Shown: positions 42,094 through 53,500, counted from the first letter of the stretch. The stretch: DNA of 64,000 bases from Lineus longissimus (GCF_910592395.1 NC_088312.1:23629292-23693291), one strand, 5' to 3'. Notes: a model not told the origin generated them from the sequence alone. Made by a program: numbers and translations.

Positions 42094-43274
42094 TGTCAAC
42101 AACGTCGTCTCGTTGTTAGAATAGAATGGAATAGAATAGAAGTTCCTATAAAGTATATATTGATAATCTAAATAGTACAAAGTTCTGTATGATGTATCAA
42201 GGAGGATACCGCGGTGACGTCACATCACGTGATCCCGACCCATATTAGTGATCGCTATGGCCAATCAGATTCAGTCTACTGACAGCACCAGCACTGAACA
42301 CATCTCCACGTCTCACTGTCTGGTGCGCTCCTGTACACAAAAACACCAATAGACATGAAATATTGCAATACCTAGTATGGATTCTTCCTGTGTAGAATAA
42401 AATTTACAGAGCAGATTAACTTCCACAAATAAAAAAGACGTTTCGCGTGGCCAAAGTGCGGAAATAATGGGAAATAATGTCTCCGCTAAAATACACTACG
42501 AAATACACTAGGCAATGCACTACGCGATACACGGTAGAGATGCAGTTGAGTTTGTTATTGTTTTGACTTAGAAGCCCGCCCATATCATAATATATTCATG
42601 TATTCATGAAGTATGAACTCATTTCTGTCCCATACAACTCTAAGAACAGTCAATTTCTCCTTAATCATCACCGAAACCGCGATATCCGCAGGAAGATTTC
42701 GTTCTAGTGTCCGAAAATGCATGATCTTACAGGGGCGCTAACTCGACAAATAGAGGGGATCTATGGGGATCTATGCGAGTTTTAGGTATTACAGGTCTCG
42801 AACTTGTAAAATCTGTAAACATGCCTCCAAATCCCATTATGATAATGAAGAGATTGCCCCATATCTGGGAGACTGTTTTGAAACCATCGCTAATTTTGGA
42901 AGATCGGTGCCGGCTATTTGGTTTAAAAAACCCTATTTTTCCCCATCAAAACAGCACTTTTCATTATTCAAATGATAGCTTATTGTCTGAAGACTTATTT
43001 CATAGCAGAAAAGTACTAATAACTCTGATTTGATGCAAAAAATCTAACTTTTTTGATGACTTGATTTTCCCTTGGCCGTGGATCGAGTTTGTTTACAATA
43101 TGCAGCGCCATCTTGGAAAAGCCGTGACGTCACCGCGGTATCCTCCTTGATGATGTATCAAGTAATAGCATCCATGTTGATATGCTAATCAGATGAATAC
43201 ATTAGGTTAGATACATTACTTAACACGAGATGTCTCTGTTGTAGCATAACATAATAATAAGGTATTCTGTTACA
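42094..43274 (-). repeat. 5' LTR, 220 bp, split by a 952-bp MITE
   Basis: LTR bases lie at 42094-42197 and 43159-43274, with a 9-bp duplication at 43150-43158. By eye they equal the 3' LTR over all 220 positions. Confidence 0.95.
42198..43149. mobile_element. 952-bp TIR element (MITE) inside the 5' LTR
   Basis: Perfect 26-bp inverted ends start CAAGGAGGATACCGCGGTGA and finish CGTCAC. The 9-bp target duplication is ATGATGTAT (42189-42197, 43150-43158). Each TIR contains TGACGTCA. No transposase frame is present, so it is non-autonomous. A 9-bp duplication would fit Mutator-like elements, but the family is not proven. Confidence 0.92.
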
Positions 43275-43646
43275 TCTGCTGCAACCTGTCAATGAGAATA
43301 CTGTGGTCGACAGTATCGAATGCGGCAGAGAGATCAAGAAGGACAAGAATTGCCTCATTTCCATTGTCCATGCCTGTAAGAATGTCATCCGTAATCTTCA
43401 GTAGAACTGTCTCGGTGCTATGGCACTTACGGTATGCAGACTGATTGGTATCAAACAGACCATTCGACGACATGTGCTCATGCAAACGACAAGCCACCAC
43501 CTTTTCAACGAGCTTTGATACAAAGGTGCGATTGGAAACTGGCCGATAATTGCTGAGGATGTCTTTATCAAGAGATGGTTTCTTTATCAGAGGCTTCACC
43601 TGAGCAAACTTGAGAGTAGGCGGAACGTAGCCACACTCGACACCTC
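43275..43646 (-). pseudogene. LINE reverse transcriptase, 5' part (same copy)
   Basis: Encodes LKFAQVKPLIKKP, NYRPVSNRTFVSKLVEKVVA and LLDLSAAFDTVDHSILIDRL, which read into the 3' part once the LTR element and one TCTGC are removed. The LINE is truncated at its 5' end near 43646. Confidence 0.9.
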
Positions 43647-44304
43647 AGTTTGTTTTTCTCCTCTCCGGCCATCACCTGAAACAATAAACGTAGGCCTATA
43701 CAATCTTGATCAGTAACCCGCACCGCCAACTTCGATATATATATTTTCAAACTCAGAATATTGAATATAAATATAGGCCCTATATATGTTGAATAAAAGA
43801 CGAGAGTGTGTCGGTTCTTGAGGCTTGAGATTTATAACTACACAGTTGTGTCACTTCATTCCATGATCCTCATCAAGATATGATCGGCCTAGGCCTATAA
43901 GAGACATCGTTTGTACAGACTACAGGGGCGGATCCAGCGTAGCTGGACGGGGGGGGGGCTCTATTGAGGGCGAAGCCCGAATATGTGAGCACCGCAGGCG
44001 CGAACTTTGGCGGGGGGTCTAGGCCTAATGGGGGACCTCCTCCACAAAAAATTTGAAACTGAGATGCTCTCAATCTCGTGCGTTTCCCAGGTATCTGAGA
44101 GACAATATTAATATTGGGCGTTCTCTTCATATTGACCTGGCCATCTGGACTGACAATACCTACCAAACTGTACAGATGCTGAGCTAATCAGAGCCGATCG
44201 ACAGGACAAGCAAAAATCGGTGCGCACGTGGTGAGAATCAAAATGGCGGCTATACGCGTAGCGTAGCGGAGGCCCTCTGGTGGCGAGACTGAGAGTCCAC
44301 ATGT
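43647..44304. other. interior of the TIR element, no coding feature seen
   Basis: Includes a G-run (43950-43958) next to GGCGGATCCAGCGTAGCTGG, possibly another repeat fragment. No transposase catalytic motif was found in any frame. Confidence 0.4.
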
Positions 44305-44850
44305 ATTCAACTACGTATGAGATAATAACTCATACGTATGAGATAATAACTCATTCGTATGAGATAATAAGTCGTACGTATGAGATAATAACTCATACGT
44401 ATAAGATAATAACTCATACGTATGAGATAATAAGTCGTACGTATGAGATAATAAGTCGTACGTATGAGATAATAAGTCGTACATATTGAGATAATAACTC
44501 ATACGTATGAGATACTATCTTATACGTATGAGATAATAAGTCGTACGTATGAGATGATAAGTCGTACGTATGAGATATTATCTCATACGTATGAGATAAT
44601 AACTCATAGATGATAAGTCATACGTATGAGATAATAACTCATACGTATGAGATAATATCTCATACGTATGAGATAATAAGTCGTACGTATGCGATGATAA
44701 GTCGTACGTATGAGTTATTATCTCATATGTATGAGATACTAACTCAAACGAATGAGATAGAAAGTCGAACGAATGAGATAGAAAGTCGAACGAATGCGAT
44801 ACTAACTCGAACGAACGACTTAATTAGTCGTACGTATGAGATAGTTTTTA
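44305..44850. repeat. right subterminal array, about 21-bp units
   Basis: About 25 units of TATGAGATAATAASTCRTACG, inverted relative to the left array. Toward the TIR the units diverge (AACGAATGAGATAGAAAGTCG). Confidence 0.95.
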
Positions 44851-44889
44851 ATTTTTTTTTGTTGGCACTAATACGCTTCCGTAGTTTAA

Positions 44890-44944
44890 CACTTGTATTG
44901 AAAAAAATATTAGCTGTATCGCGGACTATTTTCATTTTTGCAAT
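44890..44944. promoter_or_regulatory. 55-bp MIS18A leader next to the transposon end
   Basis: Only 55 bp lie between the 3' copy of the target duplication and the MIS18A ATG. No TATA box was recognised. Most of the original upstream region lies beyond the 9.57-kb element. Confidence 0.5.
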
Positions 44945-45143
44945 ATGGCGGCAAATGATCAGAATCGAAGTTTGACAACCACTGAAAAATCGACCAGTGT
45001 GGTGAGTGATCAGTCCACACTAGACGAAGAAGGACATCAAGATATCCCTTTAGTATTCCAGTGTAAAGAATGTCAAGCCATTGTTGGGGATTCGCTTTCC
45101 TGGGTCTGTGTAGACCGGGATTTGCGATCTTTCACCTTGAAAA
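44945..45143 (+). CDS. MIS18A: MIS18A exon 1
   Basis: ATATGGCGG start context. Encodes the acidic N-tail and the first CxxC with VGDSLSWVCVDRDLRSFTLK. Ends AAAA|GTAAGT, phase 1. Confidence 0.88.
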
Positions 45144-47956
45144 GTAAGTATGGAGCGCCATTCACAACAAAACTTTTGTCAAAAATTGTAAAGGAGCAAA
45201 GCAGGAAAAGTGTTGTTCACAAATGGGCTAGCTATGGAAGAATGGAAAATAATGTTGATGTATGATGCCATTTCGGCCCTGCCGTCATCACGGTCATAAC
45301 TGACACTGTAGAATTCTAAATACGCAGGTACCCCCCCCGGCATACCATACCACACCTCAGTTGCCTGTTGGCAGTGTTGCTCTACCGGTTCTGACTTGGA
45401 CTGCCAAATGTCACAGATCCTATAGTCGCCAATATCATCTTGTCTTATTGACACATATTTTTTGGAAATAATACGACAATCAAGATGTACAGACCGGGGG
45501 AGCTGGCTGTACGTACCCATAAGTCTTTGCGGTAGTCTCGCGCGTACCGGATATAACCTATCAAGCTTTTCTCCTTCAGAGAAATACTGCGTTGCGCTCA
45601 ACTGCCAATTATGCATTAGTCTGGTGGACACGAGGTTGGCCTTAAACTTGCTTGAAATCGAAAATTTGGACAACACACGTGTACTACAGCGCAAACGGCA
45701 GCATTCTGACATATAGAAACATGTGGTCTGATTCTATTTTTACTTGTCATTTAGTGATCACGCGTCCAACCTCGTATGCAGGGTAATGTGGCTTTCTCAT
45801 TGGTCGAACGTCAATTTTGTTCACAGCCTTATAAGGCACTTGAGCGCAACGCAGTATTTCTCTGAAGGAGAAAAGCTTGATGGGTTATATCCGGTACGCG
45901 CGAGACTACCGCAAAGACTTATGGGTACGTACAGCCAGCTCCCCCGGTCTGTTCATCTTGATTGTAGTATTTTGTTCACAGCCTTATAAGGCACTTGAGC
46001 GCAACGCAGTATTTCTCTGAAGGAGAAAAGCTTGATGGGTTATATCCGGTACGCGCGACACTACCGCAAAGACTTATGGGTACGTACAGCCAGCTCCCCC
46101 GGTCTGTACATCTTGATTGTAGTATATCGATTCCTCTGCAAAAACAGGACATCAAATAATGTTTTAATCATATTGATGTGATGTGGTCTGATAGTGATAG
46201 CCCTCATAAAATTAGTCTATGTTTTCCTCAGGTGTTACCGATGAAGTGGTGAAGTCCCCGAAGATGCTGACGTCCTGTGATGAATATGACTTGGGAAGGT
46301 ACGTTCAGGGTAACAGCTTGGGACTCAAAGATGGAGTCACTAATTCTAAAAACCTAAACCTTTGTCATGGAAGTGACCATAGGCATGCTACAAACACTTA
46401 CAAGTTTGGTTCACTTTAATCCGTTGTGTTCCAGTACCTACTACCAGTTGAAATGTAAGAAGTGTGGCCGGCAGCTTGGCCGGATGTACACGACCACCCC
46501 GAGACATCTCGACCAGCTGAGGGATCTCTACACTTTACTGGCAGAGACTGTCTCCAGGTAAGAAAGCTTTCCAACATTGGACAGACCAGCCTCTCAAGGC
46601 TCATTTGTCTATTGGTAATGTCAGAATCATGACATGCCAAGCTTCTATGACTGTTTCTATAACTTATTTTTGCTCTCAACCCCTGCTGACAAATGACAGA
46701 AATGAATTGCTGGGCCAAGTGAAGAGCCGACTGAACACTCCTGCAATACACAATTCATGAAATCTCCGGTGCCACGGGCAGTCTGATCATCACCGGGCAT
46801 TCCCTTCTTAAAGGAAAAGAATGGTGGGTTCATCAAATTTCTAATTTTTTTCGCCTAGCTACCAGCTTGGAAGCAGCGAAAGCCCGACTGACGTTGATGG
46901 CTGGATGGCAACGTTTCCCTCGATCAGAGACCTGCTGGAGAAGTTACACAAGGTGAGTTTTCATCATGATGAATGTTGATGGTTTGGATGTAATTTGAAT
47001 TCACAAGAGGCACTGGTGCATCAAGGAGCTACTCATACGCTGTCTCACAAGAGGCACTGGTGCATCAAGGAGCTACTCATACGCTGTCTCACAAGAGGCA
47101 CTGGTGCATCCAGTAGCTACTCATACGCTGTCTCACAAGAGGCACTGGTGCATCAAGGAGCTACTCATACGCTGTCTCACAAGAGGCACTGGTGCATCAA
47201 GGGGCTACTCGTACCCTGTCTCACAAGAGGCACTGGTGCATCAAGGGGCTACTCATACCCTGTCTCACAAGAGGCACTGGTGCATCAAGGAGCTACTCAT
47301 ACCCTGTCTCACAAGAGGCACTGGTGCATCAAGGGGCTACTCATACGCTGTCTCACAAGAGGCACTGGTGCATCAAGGAGCTACTCATACGCTGTCTCAC
47401 AAGAGGCACTGGTGCATCAAGGGGCTACTCATACCCTGTCTCACAAGAGGCACTGGTGCATCAAGGAGCTACTCATACGCTGTCTCACAAGTGGCACTGG
47501 TGCATCAAGGAGCTACTCATACCCTGTCTCACAAGAGGCACTGGCGCATCAAGGAGCTACTCATACGCTGTCTCACAAATACAATCTGCCTTATGTGAGC
47601 TGATTCATTTCTTCTTTCAGACACAAACAGTTGTCCTCACCCTGAATGAACGGATCAGCGTTCTGGAGGGCTCAGCAGGAATATCAACTAGTCAGTACCA
47701 GTCAGACAGTGGATCCTACATGAACAAGCTCGCTGAAGGCAGTCGCATGGGCAATGGGAAGCATGAGCGCAGAGAAATGCCAATATTCGAACACGGGCGG
47801 TTGGATCTGTCGAAATCTGAACCAAAAAATAATTCACCAAAAGACGATGGCACTGTTGTGATGCCACAAGTTGGTAATAACTCTTCGAAGAGGAAACACA
47901 GTAACTCTGAGATCAAGAAACTGATGAATAAGAAGAGTCGCCCTGGTCGTATCTAG
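44945..47956 (+). CDS. MIS18A: Protein Mis18-alpha homologue, five exons
   Basis: Mis18 proteins license centromeres for CENP-A deposition after mitosis, acting with Mis18-beta, M18BP1 and HJURP. Exons: 44945-45143, 46232-46298, 46435-46557, 46859-46952, 47621-47956, phases 1-2-2-0, total 819 nt (272 aa). The Yippee-like zinc domain has CKEC (residues 40-43) in PLVFQCKECQAIVGDSLSWV (human [20 protein letters not shown]) and CKKC (96-99) in YYQLKCKKCGRQLGRMYTTT. SYQLGSSES then parallels human SYVLGSSEK. The C-terminus is predicted helical then basic (KKLMNKKSRPGRI). The alpha type is favoured over beta/OIP5 by GDSLSWV and the LGSS helix. Confidence 0.88.
45468..46128. mobile_element. foldback-like inverted repeat in MIS18A intron 1
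   Basis: A block of about 130 bp (ATCAAGATGTACAGACCGGG through GAGAAATACTGCGTTGCGCT) at 45475-45600 recurs inverted at 45840-45965. It recurs again as a 154-bp direct tandem copy ending at 46128. The outer ends are complementary (ACAATCAAGATG / CATCTTGATTGT). No clear target duplication was found. Confidence 0.75.
46232..46298 (+). CDS. MIS18A: MIS18A exon 2
   Basis: 67 nt, phase 1 to 2, acceptor TTTTCCTCAG. Encodes VTDEVVKSPKMLTSCDEYDL. Donor AAG|GTACGT. Confidence 0.8.
46435..46557 (+). CDS. MIS18A: MIS18A exon 3
   Basis: 123 nt, phase 2 to 2, acceptor GTGTTCCAG. Encodes the second CxxC and RDLYTLLAETVS. Donor CAG|GTAAGA. Confidence 0.88.
46859..46952 (+). CDS. MIS18A: MIS18A exon 4
   Basis: 94 nt, phase 2 to 0, acceptor TTTTCGCCTAG. 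Encodes YQLGSSESPTDVDGW and IRDLLEKLHK. A competing acceptor at 46702 would give a short alternative end after 19 codons. Confidence 0.83.
47003..47580. repeat. 44-bp minisatellite, about 13 copies, in MIS18A intron 4
   Basis: The unit is GAGGCACTGGTGCATCAAGG then RGCTACTCATACSCTGTCTC plus ACAA. It ends about 40 bp before the exon 5 acceptor. Open frames running from it into exon 5 are not the gene. Confidence 0.95.
47621..47956 (+). CDS. MIS18A: MIS18A exon 5
   Basis: 111 codons and stop, acceptor TTCTTTCAG, phase 0. Starts TQTVVLTLNERISVLEGS (coiled-coil-like) and ends in a Lys/Arg-rich tail. The stop TAG is part of the first unit of the 40-bp minisatellite that follows. Confidence 0.85.
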   Translation, partial: TQTVVLTLNERISVLEGSAGISTSQYQSDSGSYMNKLAEGSRMGNGKHERREMPIFEHGRLDLSKSEPKNNSPKDDGTVVMPQVGNNSSKRKHSNSEIKKLMNKKSRPGRI

Positions 47957-48465
47957 CTAGAGTGGCTGCGGTAGTCTTGGCACTGGTCGTATCTAGCTAG
48001 AGTGGCTGCGGTAGTCTTGGCACTGGTCGTATCTAGCTAGAGTGGCTGCGGTAGTCTTGGCACTGGTCGTATCTCGCTAGAGTGGCTGCGGTAGTCTTGG
48101 CACTGGTCGTATCTAGCTAGAGTGGCTGTGGTAGTCTTGGCACTGGTCGTATCTAGCTAGAGTGGCTGCGCTAGTCTTGGCACTGGTCGTATCTAGCTGG
48201 AGTGGCTGTGGTAGTCTTGGCACTGGTCGTATCTAGCTAGAGTGGCTGCGTTAGTCTTGGCACTGGTCGTATCTAGCTAGAGTGGCTGCGCTAGTCTTGG
48301 CACTGGTCGTATCTAGCTAGAGTGGCTGCGGTAGTCTTGACACTGGTCGTATCTAGCTAGAGTGGCTGCGGTAGTCTTGGCACTGGTCGTATCTTGCTAG
48401 GGTGGCTGCGGTAGTCTTGGCACTGGTGGTATCTAGCTAGAGTGGCTGCGCTAGTCTTGGCTGAT
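47941..48465. repeat. 40-bp minisatellite, 13 copies, starting at the MIS18A stop codon
   Basis: The unit is CTGGTCGTATCTAGCTAGAG then TGGCTGCGGTAGTCTTGGCA. The first unit overlaps the last codons and TAG of MIS18A; the rest would be 3' UTR. Confidence 0.95.
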
Positions 48466-50260
48466 CCTCTAAGGACTCGTCAATACTGTGGCATTTTTTA
48501 TATAAAAACTATTTTGTTTGAAGAACTATAGATGGTAATAAGGCTGGATTCATACAAGTGAAATGCAATTCACTTATGTATATGAGTGTTGAGGACATAA
48601 TCAAAACAATACAAAACTCGTGAACCATTTATATGTTAGATGGAGAATGTAGACCAGGCTGTTTCGGTGAAGGGAAACTCGCTAATCTCTACTGAAAAGG
48701 TAGTTTATATCACTCACAGATGGCAGCACTGAACTATCCCACCTGCCAGCTGACTACTAATTATTAGATATGGCGCAGTCCCCTGGTAGATGTGATACGA
48801 TGTCACAGCGATCCTGAGGGAGTGAACACTGGTGCAACTGTCGATATCTCCGGCTGTTTATTTGTGCAGTTTTTCCCACTTCCATACTTATCTGTGACCT
48901 TGCGTCACACCACATACAAAATGAACCTTTGCTTGGCTTACTGGACGTTCCCATTGGTTATAGGCTAATTAACACACAAAGTCAAATTGCCTAACTCGGA
49001 AAATATTATGAGTTGGGCATTTCTATACCAAAAAACCAAGATGGCGGACAGCATTATAAAAGGTTCCTAATCTTATCTAACGAAGCTATTTGCAATTATA
49101 AATTCCAGGGGATGTGTTACTCTGCCATAAAATGATCTCGGATAAAATTGCCCAAGTCAGTTATGTGTTGAATCAAAGTGCCTAACTCACCTGCTGATAT
49201 TTGTATCTTTGCCTAAGTCATGTGCACCTTTTATGTAACCGCCTTGACTCTCTATGTTCATTGTATCTTAATTGTCATATTATCATGTACCATTTTCCAA
49301 CAAAAAGTAAATAAATAAGTTCCCAGTGAGATTTGAATTAGGTTTTTCTTGTTTTCTCAAAAGTAGCTAAAATGAGTTCGGCAATTCTCGTAGGAGGGTG
49401 ACGATGTATAACTCATGTTTTGGACGTAAACAACTTTCAATGACCAGTGGAGTATACTGTCGCAACCTATCATATCGGCATTCCAACAAACCTTCAGTGA
49501 CTATTTGGCTCGACAACCTTGGTCTCTTGGATAGTGCAAAAACAGGGCCTCTTCCATGTCTCATGTCAGGTCTGTTTTGATGTCTCCTGGTGAGGGTCAC
49601 AACTTGTAGTGGACAGTCACAATCAAGAGAACTCTTGTCTACTCACGAGGCAAGAATGCAACCAAGAGACAGTCACATCATGAGACGGTTCAAGCCGTCT
49701 GTCACAGTCTGGAGGAGACACCACAAATCAGCTGGTCGGTGCATTTCCCATATAGCACTCCAGGCATCTTCAGACTTGAAAACATAACCAGGTTGTGACT
49801 GATGAACCTATCTCTGCGTGGGAGGACATGTGACCCATGGCGAGGCAAAGGGCTCTTTAATGGCCCAGGTTATAAAGGAGAACATGAAGACAAAGTTCAA
49901 TAATTCCATGCAAATATATTACAAAAATATAATAATATATCTATTTTATACATTTTGTTTTTTACAATAGTTATCTTGTTCTATGCCATCTATACATAAA
50001 GTTACTCGTCAACAATAACAGGATATCTTCATTACGTCAAAACTGTAAGGTTCCCAGCAACCACATAGATGAAGGCAAGGTCACCAAGTCTTCACAGCAA
50101 CCAGCCAATTCATAGTAGTATCCTTGGCCTATGGAACAGAACTTCAGCAAAATATACTTTTCTGTATAAGTGTACTTCTGTGAAATTGGCAGGAAGTGGT
50201 TTAGACTGAGGTGGAAGTGTCACATCCTTTGTTCCTACAGGCAACCTCCCCAGACCAACT
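48466..50260. other. probable MIS18A 3' UTR and intergenic sequence
   Basis: An AATAAA at 49311-49316 (plus strand) is a candidate poly(A) signal. Around 49590-49740 single copies of AGACAGTCACA-type motifs occur without an array. No gene was recognised. Confidence 0.4.
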
Positions 50261-50267
50261 ATCATCC

Positions 50268-50545
50268 AGGTGAGTTGGTCAACTCGTGTTATAGACCGCT
50301 CAGCCATCACAACGTGCCCATAACCGTATTGTCATGCAGGTGACTTGGTCAACTCGTGTTATAGACCGCTCAGCCATCACAACGTGCCCATAACCGTATT
50401 GTCATGCAGGTGACTTGGTCAACTCGTGTTATAGACCGCTCAGCCATCACAACGTGCCCATAACCGTATTGTCATCCAGGTTACTTGGTCAACTCATGTT
50501 ATAGACCGCTCAGCCATCACAACGTGCCCATAACCGTATTGTGTG
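50268..50545. repeat. about 71-bp minisatellite, 3.8 copies
   Basis: The unit is GGTGACTTGGTCAACTCGTG, TTATAGACCGCTCAGCCATC and ACAACGTGCCCATAACCGTA plus TTGTCATGCA. Confidence 0.9.
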
Positions 50546-53500
50546 GGGAATAGATTTCCAGCAACAGCGTACACACCTGATCTTTTCTCACACAAAGTAT
50601 AGATCGGTGTTATGCACTATAACCCCTCTATGTCACTTCTCACAAAAGATCGGGCGGGTCAATTGTTACTGGAGGTCTATTCCCAGTAAGTGGTTTCATG
50701 TAGAACATGTGTTCAGATGTTGGACATCCAGCCTCAGTGAACGACAAAAGTCAGGCTGCTGCAGTCCAACAGTGACTATGTCCATAGTGACCCTTTACGA
50801 TGAAAGTGGTTATAGGGGAATCACATTCTAGGCTGTCGTTAGTTGGTTTATGTAATCAGTGGTGACAGAAACAGAGGATGCTTTGTCTGTCATCAGACAA
50901 TACATGTAGTTGATATAATGATGAATAACAAGCATTTGGCAGGAAGTTTATGAGGAGAGTAAAAAGGACCATGTTTGATTGGTCCGGTTCTTTTGGGTGT
51001 TAAGACCTGGGCGTGGCCAGCAGCAATGTTGGTGTGCTGACGCTGCTATTGTAGACGAAACTTACTGAAGGAGATAGGGCCTAGTTGAGCTGAGGCTGGC
51101 ACTTGCCACTAACGTTTACAGAGACTGGACCCAGTCAACTGTTTACTTCAGATGGTACGAGGACAAATCAGATACGCCCCCTCGAGTTGAGCTGATGATA
51201 GTTAGGTTATGACATTGAGGACAGAATATTTAATGCCATTAAGGTAGGACAAAGTTTGGACCCATGTTCCAAGCATAGCAAGACAAAAAGATAAACATGA
51301 TATCGGTACTGTTATGGTGAGAGTTAGTGAGATACTCCCAACGACTTGTGTGAAACATTGATAAATCCAATTCTGTTGAAATGTTTATAAACAGCAGTGG
51401 CAGAAGTAAAGGGTTAAAGGTACATTTCTCAAAGAACGTTATCTGGTTACAAGAATTCATCCCCTTGCATCACACTTTCTAGCGACATTATCTTTTTTAA
51501 TAGCGATAGGTGTGGAAGTATCTAGTGTTCATCAGCACAGTCCCAGCTAGTTATGTGCAGAAATATTGTTTACTATACAGTGATGGCCAGAAGTAAAGTT
51601 CTTAAACTTTATATCTGGCACCCTAGGAGTAGAAGTGTAAAGACTTTAGTTGTCAAGTCAAACTTCCCAGTTGAAGGCCTGGCTATGGAAGTATTTAAGG
51701 TACCAACCAGAGGACAATATGCACTTCATCAACCATCTATTCCTTACAAAAATGTCACCCGTTGAAATCTTTTATTCGTATTGTGTGAAGTTCTGATCAC
51801 TTTACACACTACTTGTCTTGGCATGTGAGATTTGCCTGTTAAAGGTGTAAAAAAATATTTTGCAAGCTTGATAGATACATTCACACTGGTGAATATTTTA
51901 CACATGGATGTGTTTCCCACATGCAAAATGATGACTTACATCGATGAAATAAGTGTAATTTGACAAGTGTGACATTTTTGTAAGGGGCTGTATCTCAATA
52001 AATCAGATTCATTCAAATACATTTGAAATTCCAATACAAATGAATCTGAGTTATCCAAACCGTCATGAACAACTTCAATGTGATTGTATTAGCTCTCCAA
52101 AAATACCTTCAATAAACTGAACAATGAATTAAATGTTGTATTTCGCTGGATAAACAATTATAGAACAATGATAAACAGTTAGAGATAGAAAGAGTTCTGT
52201 GGAGCTTATCAAATCGTCTGTGGTTTTATAAAAATCCCGGTCTAGAATCCCTAATGAGACAAAACACTTTTCCTGGTCTCAAAGTAAACAACTTACATCA
52301 ACAACAATAACAGCAAAAAGAAAGAAAGTTTGATGCACTATCAGTCAAACAAATTTAATTAATTCATAGAATTTAAAGTGAGCTATTTACAAATGCACTT
52401 CAGTGTCAAATGTCACTTGTTTTAGCAGCTGTACGAATTGTATTTTACCAAAGCTCTTCAACTCAATGGAAGTAGAAGATTCAGCAGGAGTCTGTCCCTT
52501 TATGTTGGGCACGACTGTTAGTGTTTTATAGTTTTCATCCATTTTGTTTGAAATATCACTCAGAGGGAAACCAGGCAGTTGTCAAGTCTTGGATAAGACT
52601 CAACATAAGATCAAAGTGAAGATCAAATTGAGGCAAACGAAAAACAAGAGATTGTTGCTGCATCCTGCGATGTTTATTGCATGTTTGCATGTGGGGGGGG
52701 GGTCATCGCAGGAGCCGGCAACAAGGATCAGTCATTGCTTTAACTTGCAATTAATATCCAACAAAGCGATTAGGCCAACTTGTTTTAACCGCAAGAGATC
52801 TCTTTATTGCCAATCACAGCAATAATAGCTGTAGGTCACTGCGTCAACATTCTCTTGTCTTTTAGAAGCCAACCCTGTGTTACTCCATCTATTTCTCATT
52901 GACCAGCATCAGGGGCCAACCCTGTGTTACTCCTTCTATTTCTCATTGACCAGTATCAGGGCCCAACTCTGTGTTACTTTTATTCATAATCAGCATGTGT
53001 AGAATATAAAAGTTAAAAATATCCGTGACAACACACTTCACCAGATATAACTAAATTAATCCGTCAGTGAACACAAATAGGTTCTAAATATACACTTTAC
53101 AAGCATCACAAACTGGAAAGTTACTTCCTGCAGCTACTGTTCCTAGCGACTACTCATTGTCTCCAACAATCCTGGACAACGTCGCGACAACATCTCTTAA
53201 ATCACTCTGTAACAACGCTGAAACCTTCTTCTTTCAAATCAGCACACCTGGTGGTGGAGTGGCTAAACATTGGTGAGTTGGGGCCACATCAGGCCACTAA
53301 AACTGTAACATGACACTATTGTTAACAGCGGCGGACCCTGGCCGAGTTTGCAGTCGCTCCACTGCCATGTGTGCTAATCGGGAAGGAGGAGAATTGGTCA
53401 TTTGCCTTCAGTCTGACCTCTGTAATCAGGACACCTCTCTTTTAATGACAGCATCAAAAGGGTGTCCTTTATAGAAAGAGTCTATACTGATTATTCAGAT

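Larger units (their letters stand above)
37152..43274 (-). mobile_element. Ty3/gypsy (Mag/SURL-type) LTR retrotransposon, inserted in the LINE
   Basis: Two 220-bp LTRs (TG...CA) are flanked by the 5-bp duplication TCTGC (37147-37151, 43275-43279). The element reads on the minus strand: 5' LTR, primer-binding site, gag, pol, polypurine tract, 3' LTR. Removing the MITE from the 5' LTR leaves about 5.16 kb. I see no difference between the two LTRs, so the insertion is young. Confidence 0.95.
35310..44883. mobile_element. 9.57-kb TIR element with minisatellite arms, IS3EU-like, carrying nested insertions
   Basis: The two ends are perfect inverted repeats starting TACGGAAGCGTATTAGTGCC followed by AACAAAAAAAA. 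Both are flanked by a direct GTTTAA (35304-35309, 44884-44889), a 6-bp target duplication. Next to each TIR is an array of about 21-bp TACGTA-bearing repeats in opposite orientations, giving a foldback-like structure. A transposase N-terminus remains at 35763. From memory, 6-bp duplication and TAY termini fit the IS3EU superfamily; this assignment needs a search. The interior is interrupted by a LINE, an LTR element and a MITE, so the copy is not autonomous. Confidence 0.85.

Noticed and set aside
43873..44166. 97-codon minus-strand frame near a G-run
   Set aside because: Low-complexity repeat sequence without domain or conservation evidence.
45179..45712. 177-codon minus-strand frame
   Set aside because: Overlaps MIS18A exon 1/intron 1 and the foldback repeat, and has no recognisable domain.
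47192..47956. 254-codon frame joining the 44-bp array to MIS18A exon 5
   Set aside because: The array is intronic. Exon 5 has its own TTCTTTCAG acceptor in phase with exon 4.
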